From Acidimicrobiia bacterium (lineage in GTDB: Bacteria > Actinomycetota > Acidimicrobiia > IMCC26256 > BP-133), in the NCBI GenBank assembly GCA_025934385.1, contig JAICYE010000111.1, forward strand, positions 1 through 6,966: a stretch of 6,966 nucleotides of DNA. The letters run 5' to 3'. The notes under the pieces were generated by a model. It had not been told where the DNA came from. It did not search any database and worked only from the letters and a program-made list of their open reading frames with translations. Positions 4,434-6,966 of this stretch are shown piece after piece (the first letter of the stretch is position 1; each line of letters starts with the position of its first letter). The position numbers and the translations under genes were made by a program.

Positions 4434-5980
4434 CGGCTCACCGGCGGCCGGACGGCTGCGCCGCCGGGCCCGATCGGGGGGCTGCCCGGTGGCGGGACGG
4501 GCAGCCCCAGCCGCACCGCGGTCCCCCGCCCGGGGGCCGAGTCCACCTGCAACGTGCCGTCGAGGAGTCGGGCCCGTTCCTCCATACACAGCAGGCCCAT
4601 CCCGCAGCCGGCGCTCAACCGGCGGGCCGCCGGGTCGAAGCCGGCGCCGTCGTCCTCGACGGCGACGGTCAGCCGATCGTCGGAGTGGACGAGCGAGACC
4701 GTCACCGACCGGGCACCGGCGTGACGCATGACGTTGGTCAGGGCCTCCTCCACGATTCTGTAGACCGCCGCCTCCACCCGGACGGCGAAGCGCGTCTCGA
4801 CCTCGCCCCTCAGCGTGATCGACAACCCGGTGCGCGCCCCGAGGCTGGTGGCCAGCGATCGCAGCGAAGCCTCCAACCCCTCCGGCGGAGCGGCCGACGC
4901 CCGCAGCGACCAGGCCAGCGACCGGGTCGTGGCCAGCGCTTCGTCGGCCAGCACCCGTAATGCCGCCAGCCGGCGGCGCTGATCACCCTGCAACTCTCCC
5001 TCGATCGAGCGGGCGAAGAGGCTGATCGAGGTGAGGATCTGCCCCAGCCCGTCGTGCAGCTCCCGGGCGAAGAAGGCCCGCTCGTCGGGCTCGGCGTCGA
5101 GGATCCGCACCTCCGAACGGCCGACGTCGTCGGGGGTGCCGACGCGGGCGCTGACGCGGATGACGCCCGGCTCGTGCTCGAGGAGATTGATGGCCACGGC
5201 GTCGATCGGCCACCAGCCGCCGTCGCGATCGCGGAAGCGCAGCGTGGGGAGCTGCACCGGAAGGCCCGGCTGCAGAAGGACCTCGTGCAGGGCGGCTTCG
5301 GCCCGGGGGCGGTCGGCGGGGTGGACGAGGTCGAATGTCGGCACGCTCTGCAGCTCCTCGGGGTTCCAGCCGAACAGCTGCGCCACCGGGCTGACCCGGA
5401 CGAGGCGGCCCTCACGGTCACAGGCGAAGTCGACGACGGGCTGCTGCTCCGGCCCGGGCCGCCACGGCGCCGGCGGCTGGGTCGCCACGTCGAGCACCTG
5501 GACGAAGAAGCAGAGGTCGCCGCCCTGCTCGTCGCGCAGCATCGTGGTTGCCACCAGCATGGGAATGGCGCGGCCAGAGGGCGCGAGGGCCCGGGCCCAG
5601 ATCCGGAATCCCCGCAGGACGCCCGACCGGGCGTCGGCGAGCGCAGCCAGGACCGACCGGCGGTCGTCGGGATGGGCGATGTCCTCCACGGCCAGCCCGG
5701 TCAGGTCGGCCTCGGCCCGGCCGAGAAGGCGGCACATGGCGGCGTTGGCCCGCAGGAACCGGCGATCCGGCGTGAGCAGCGCCAGTTCGGTGACGGCCTC
5801 CTCGAAGGCCGCCTCCAGGACCTTGGCCGACGACAGCCCGGCCTCCGAGAGATTGATCTCCGAGCCGAACGGTTCGGCGCCGGGCACGGACAGATTCACG
5901 AGCGGATCATTTCGGCCCGCCACCCCGTCGGTCACGCTGATATCCCGCCCTCGCTCCGTTTCCATCGTAGTGACCGTCAT
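4430..5980 (-). CDS. Cytosolic PAS-PAS sensor histidine kinase (HisKA_3/HATPase_c)
   Basis: A 516-aa sensor kinase of the NarX/DesK-like class that pairs with NarL-type regulators. From the ATG at 5980 the order is: a short N-terminal leader; PAS 1 (about 54-164, containing ANAAMCRLLGR and IAHPDDR); PAS 2 (about 182-283, with AQLFGWNPEEL and LVHPADR); a HisKA_3 dimerisation domain with phospho-acceptor His309 in RELHDGLGQ; and HATPase_c with the N box EEALTNVMRHA (Asn416), DDGAGFD (443-449) and GCGMGLLCMEERA. No transmembrane segment or signal peptide is visible, so it senses a cytoplasmic or diffusible signal. I see no haem- or flavin-binding motif. Start: an ATG at 5965 and a GTG at 6089-6091 are alternatives; none has a strong ribosome binding site, and the sequence before 5980 lacks domain character. 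The gene overlaps the regulator gene by 4 nt. Confidence 0.93.
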   Translation of the reverse strand: MTVTTMETERGRDISVTDGVAGRNDPLVNLSVPGAEPFGSEINLSEAGLSSAKVLEAAFEEAVTELALLTPDRRFLRANAAMCRLLGRAEADLTGLAVEDIAHPDDRRSVLAALADARSGVLRGFRIWARALAPSGRAIPMLVATTMLRDEQGGDLCFFVQVLDVATQPPAPWRPGPEQQPVVDFACDREGRLVRVSPVAQLFGWNPEELQSVPTFDLVHPADRPRAEAALHEVLLQPGLPVQLPTLRFRDRDGGWWPIDAVAINLLEHEPGVIRVSARVGTPDDVGRSEVRILDAEPDERAFFARELHDGLGQILTSISLFARSIEGELQGDQRRRLAALRVLADEALATTRSLAWSLRASAAPPEGLEASLRSLATSLGARTGLSITLRGEVETRFAVRVEAAVYRIVEEALTNVMRHAGARSVTVSLVHSDDRLTVAVEDDGAGFDPAARRLSAGCGMGLLCMEERARLLDGTLQVDSAPGRGTAVRLGLPVPPPGSPPIGPGGAAVRPPVSR

Positions 5981-6145
5981 GTTGCCTGGAACAGAATCCG
6001 GAACGGCGGCATTCACCGCAATCGCCGAGAAAGTGTGCGGGAAAACCGCAACCGGCCATTGTCTCGCCCATGAATTGGAAGACGACGCCACGAACGGTTC
6101 ATGACGCGCCCATTGCCGCGTGGGGGACGAATTGCCCGGCTCTGG

Positions 6146-6502
6146 TCAGGCGAGGGCGCCGCCCAGCGCCTCGACGATGCGGATGACCGCCTGCGTGTCG
6201 ACCTTGGAGACCGACTTCAGGCCCAGCTCCCGGACGGCGCTCTGGAGGTCCGGACCGAGGTAGGCGGAGAACAGCACGATCGGCTTGTCGAAGCCGTCGC
6301 CCCGGAGGCGGCGGGCGGTCTCGATCCCCGTCAGGCCGGGCATCATCTGGTCGAGGACGATGACGTCGGGCGGCGCCGCTTTCACGGCCGCGATGCAGTC
6401 CTCACCGGAGCTGACGTGGTCGACGCTCCAGCCCTCGCGCTCGAAGATGGCCCGCAGCAGCTTCCCCACGGACAGGTCGTCGTCGACGACGAGCAGGCGC
6501 AT
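6146..6502 (-). CDS. CheY-like single-domain response regulator
   Basis: A 118-aa protein consisting only of a receiver domain. It has the acidic cluster Asp7-Asp8-Asp9 in LLVVDDD, phospho-acceptor Asp51 in VIVLDQMMP, Ser79 in VLFSA and Lys100, so it should be phosphorylatable. The usual Lys-Pro is Lys100-Val101. There is no output domain, so it must act by protein interaction or as a phosphate sink or relay. The ATG at 6502 follows GAGGGGC. It starts 10 nt after the stop codon of the protease gene, suggesting co-transcription with it. The kinase gene starts 165 nt downstream on the same strand without an obvious terminator between, so the kinase may phosphorylate it; partnership is inference. 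The 165-nt gap (5981-6145) is less GC-rich than its surroundings and I could not place a promoter in it. Confidence 0.93.
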   Translation of the reverse strand: MRLLVVDDDLSVGKLLRAIFEREGWSVDHVSSGEDCIAAVKAAPPDVIVLDQMMPGLTGIETARRLRGDGFDKPIVLFSAYLGPDLQSAVRELGLKSVSKVDTQAVIRIVEALGGALA

Positions 6503-6512
6503 GCCCCTCAGG

Positions 6513-6966
6513 CTAGTGGCGCTGGCGCGGCGGAATCAGCGAGTCGGCGAAGGCCCGGACCCGGCCCTCCCCGAGCCGGCTGAAGACGCCCGGGTAGCCC
6601 GGCCGGCCGCAACCGGCACCGAAGCTGACGATGCCGACCTGGCGCAGGGTCGCACGCCTGCCGACCACCAGCGGACCGCCGCTGTCGCCGAAGCAGCCGT
6701 CGGCTCCGCCGCCGGTGCGACCGGCACCGACCATGTCGGAGGCGAGAAACGCACCGCCGTAGACGTCGGGCGAGGCCATCTCCGAGTCGGCCCGGATGGC
6801 GACCCGGACCGACCGCAGCTCGTCGCTCGGCGTCTTGCTCGTCTCGCTGGTCACGCCCCAGCCGATGACCGTGGCGGGATCGCCGGGCTCCCAACTGCTG
6901 CGCTCCGACGGTCGTACCGGTTCCAGGGGAGCGACGTCGTCGATGGGGGCCGACAGCCGGACGAGG
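6513..6966 (-). CDS. Trypsin-like serine protease (S1 family), C-terminal part
   Basis: Partial gene: 150 codons are visible and the 5' end lies beyond the right edge. It matches the second half of the chymotrypsin fold. LVRLSAPI at the edge follows the position where the catalytic Asp would be. Then come TVIGWGVTSE, DGCFGDSGGPL with the nucleophilic Ser, GIVSFGAGCG and PGVFSRL, and a C-terminal helix RVRAFADSLI. Asp six residues before the catalytic Ser is the trypsin S1-pocket Asp, predicting cleavage after Arg or Lys. The catalytic His and Asp are outside the window, so activity cannot be confirmed. S1 proteases of this kind are usually exported; the signal peptide would lie off the edge. 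A GTG at 6854 is internal, because the open frame and the fold continue upstream of it. The downstream CheY-like gene begins 10 nt after the TAG. Confidence 0.92.
   Translation of the reverse strand, partial: LVRLSAPIDDVAPLEPVRPSERSSWEPGDPATVIGWGVTSETSKTPSDELRSVRVAIRADSEMASPDVYGGAFLASDMVGAGRTGGGADGCFGDSGGPLVVGRRATLRQVGIVSFGAGCGRPGYPGVFSRLGEGRVRAFADSLIPPRQRH

Noticed and set aside
5864..5878. Palindrome GCCGAAC-g-GTTCGGC
   Set aside because: It lies inside the kinase coding region and has a 1-bp spacer, so it is not a LexA box; likely chance in codons for EPFG.
5054..6073. Long plus-strand open frames opposite the histidine kinase (also 5031-6104)
   Set aside because: They lie antisense to well-defined PAS and kinase domains and show no domain pattern; shadows in GC-rich DNA.
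6091..6099. GAACGGTTC short palindrome upstream of the kinase
   Set aside because: Only 4-bp arms with 1-bp spacer, does not fit an SOS box and there is no matching promoter; too short to call.
1..6966. CRISPR array, insertion sequence, prophage or attachment-site signature
   Set aside because: No spaced direct repeats, no transposase or integrase motifs. I checked the tRNA-Pro 3' end as a possible integration target, but saw no second copy of it in the window.

Overview
The window is very GC-rich, with strong third-position G/C, frequent GTG starts and GGAGG-type ribosome binding sites. Together with a tRNA lacking an encoded CCA, a typical short CspA-type cold-shock protein and a PAS-PAS-HisKA_3 kinase paired with a NarL-type regulator, this points to the chromosome of a high-GC Actinomycetota. 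I cannot place it to genus. There is no transposase, integrase, CRISPR array or phage gene; it reads as ordinary chromosome with regulatory genes.

Layout, left to right. tRNA-Pro(UGG) lies on the minus strand (31-102). Next is a minus-strand DEAD-box RNA helicase (269-1339) that stops just after motif V; an out-of-frame stretch (160-309) resembles its lost basic tail, so the gene seems to carry an internal deletion and is probably damaged. A 240-bp divergent intergenic region leads to a plus-strand stand-alone receiver protein (1580-2017) whose phospho-acceptor Asp is replaced by Glu. It converges, through a strong hairpin, on a small conserved-looking minus-strand gene (2031-2258). A cold-shock protein gene follows (2382-2585, minus) with its own terminator and a palindrome in its leader that matches the LexA/SOS-box consensus. 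Two small unrecognised genes (2801-3109 plus; 3119-3484 minus) converge, and a 16-bp palindrome lies upstream of the second.

The right half is signal transduction on the minus strand. In transcription order these are: the C-terminal part of a trypsin-like serine protease (entering from the right edge), a CheY-like single-domain response regulator 10 nt downstream, then after 165 nt a cytosolic PAS-PAS histidine kinase whose stop codon overlaps the GTG start of a NarL/LuxR-type response regulator. The kinase and NarL-type regulator are almost certainly a cognate two-component pair. The CheY-like protein, encoded just upstream on the same strand, could be a second phosphorylation target or an independent orphan.

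Three receiver-domain proteins and one kinase within about 5 kb, one receiver with a Glu at the phosphorylation site, form the main theme. I see no convincing previously undescribed multi-gene system. The points most worth checking are the Glu receiver, the SOS-box-like palindrome at the cold-shock gene, and the truncated helicase with a DDAD motif II.
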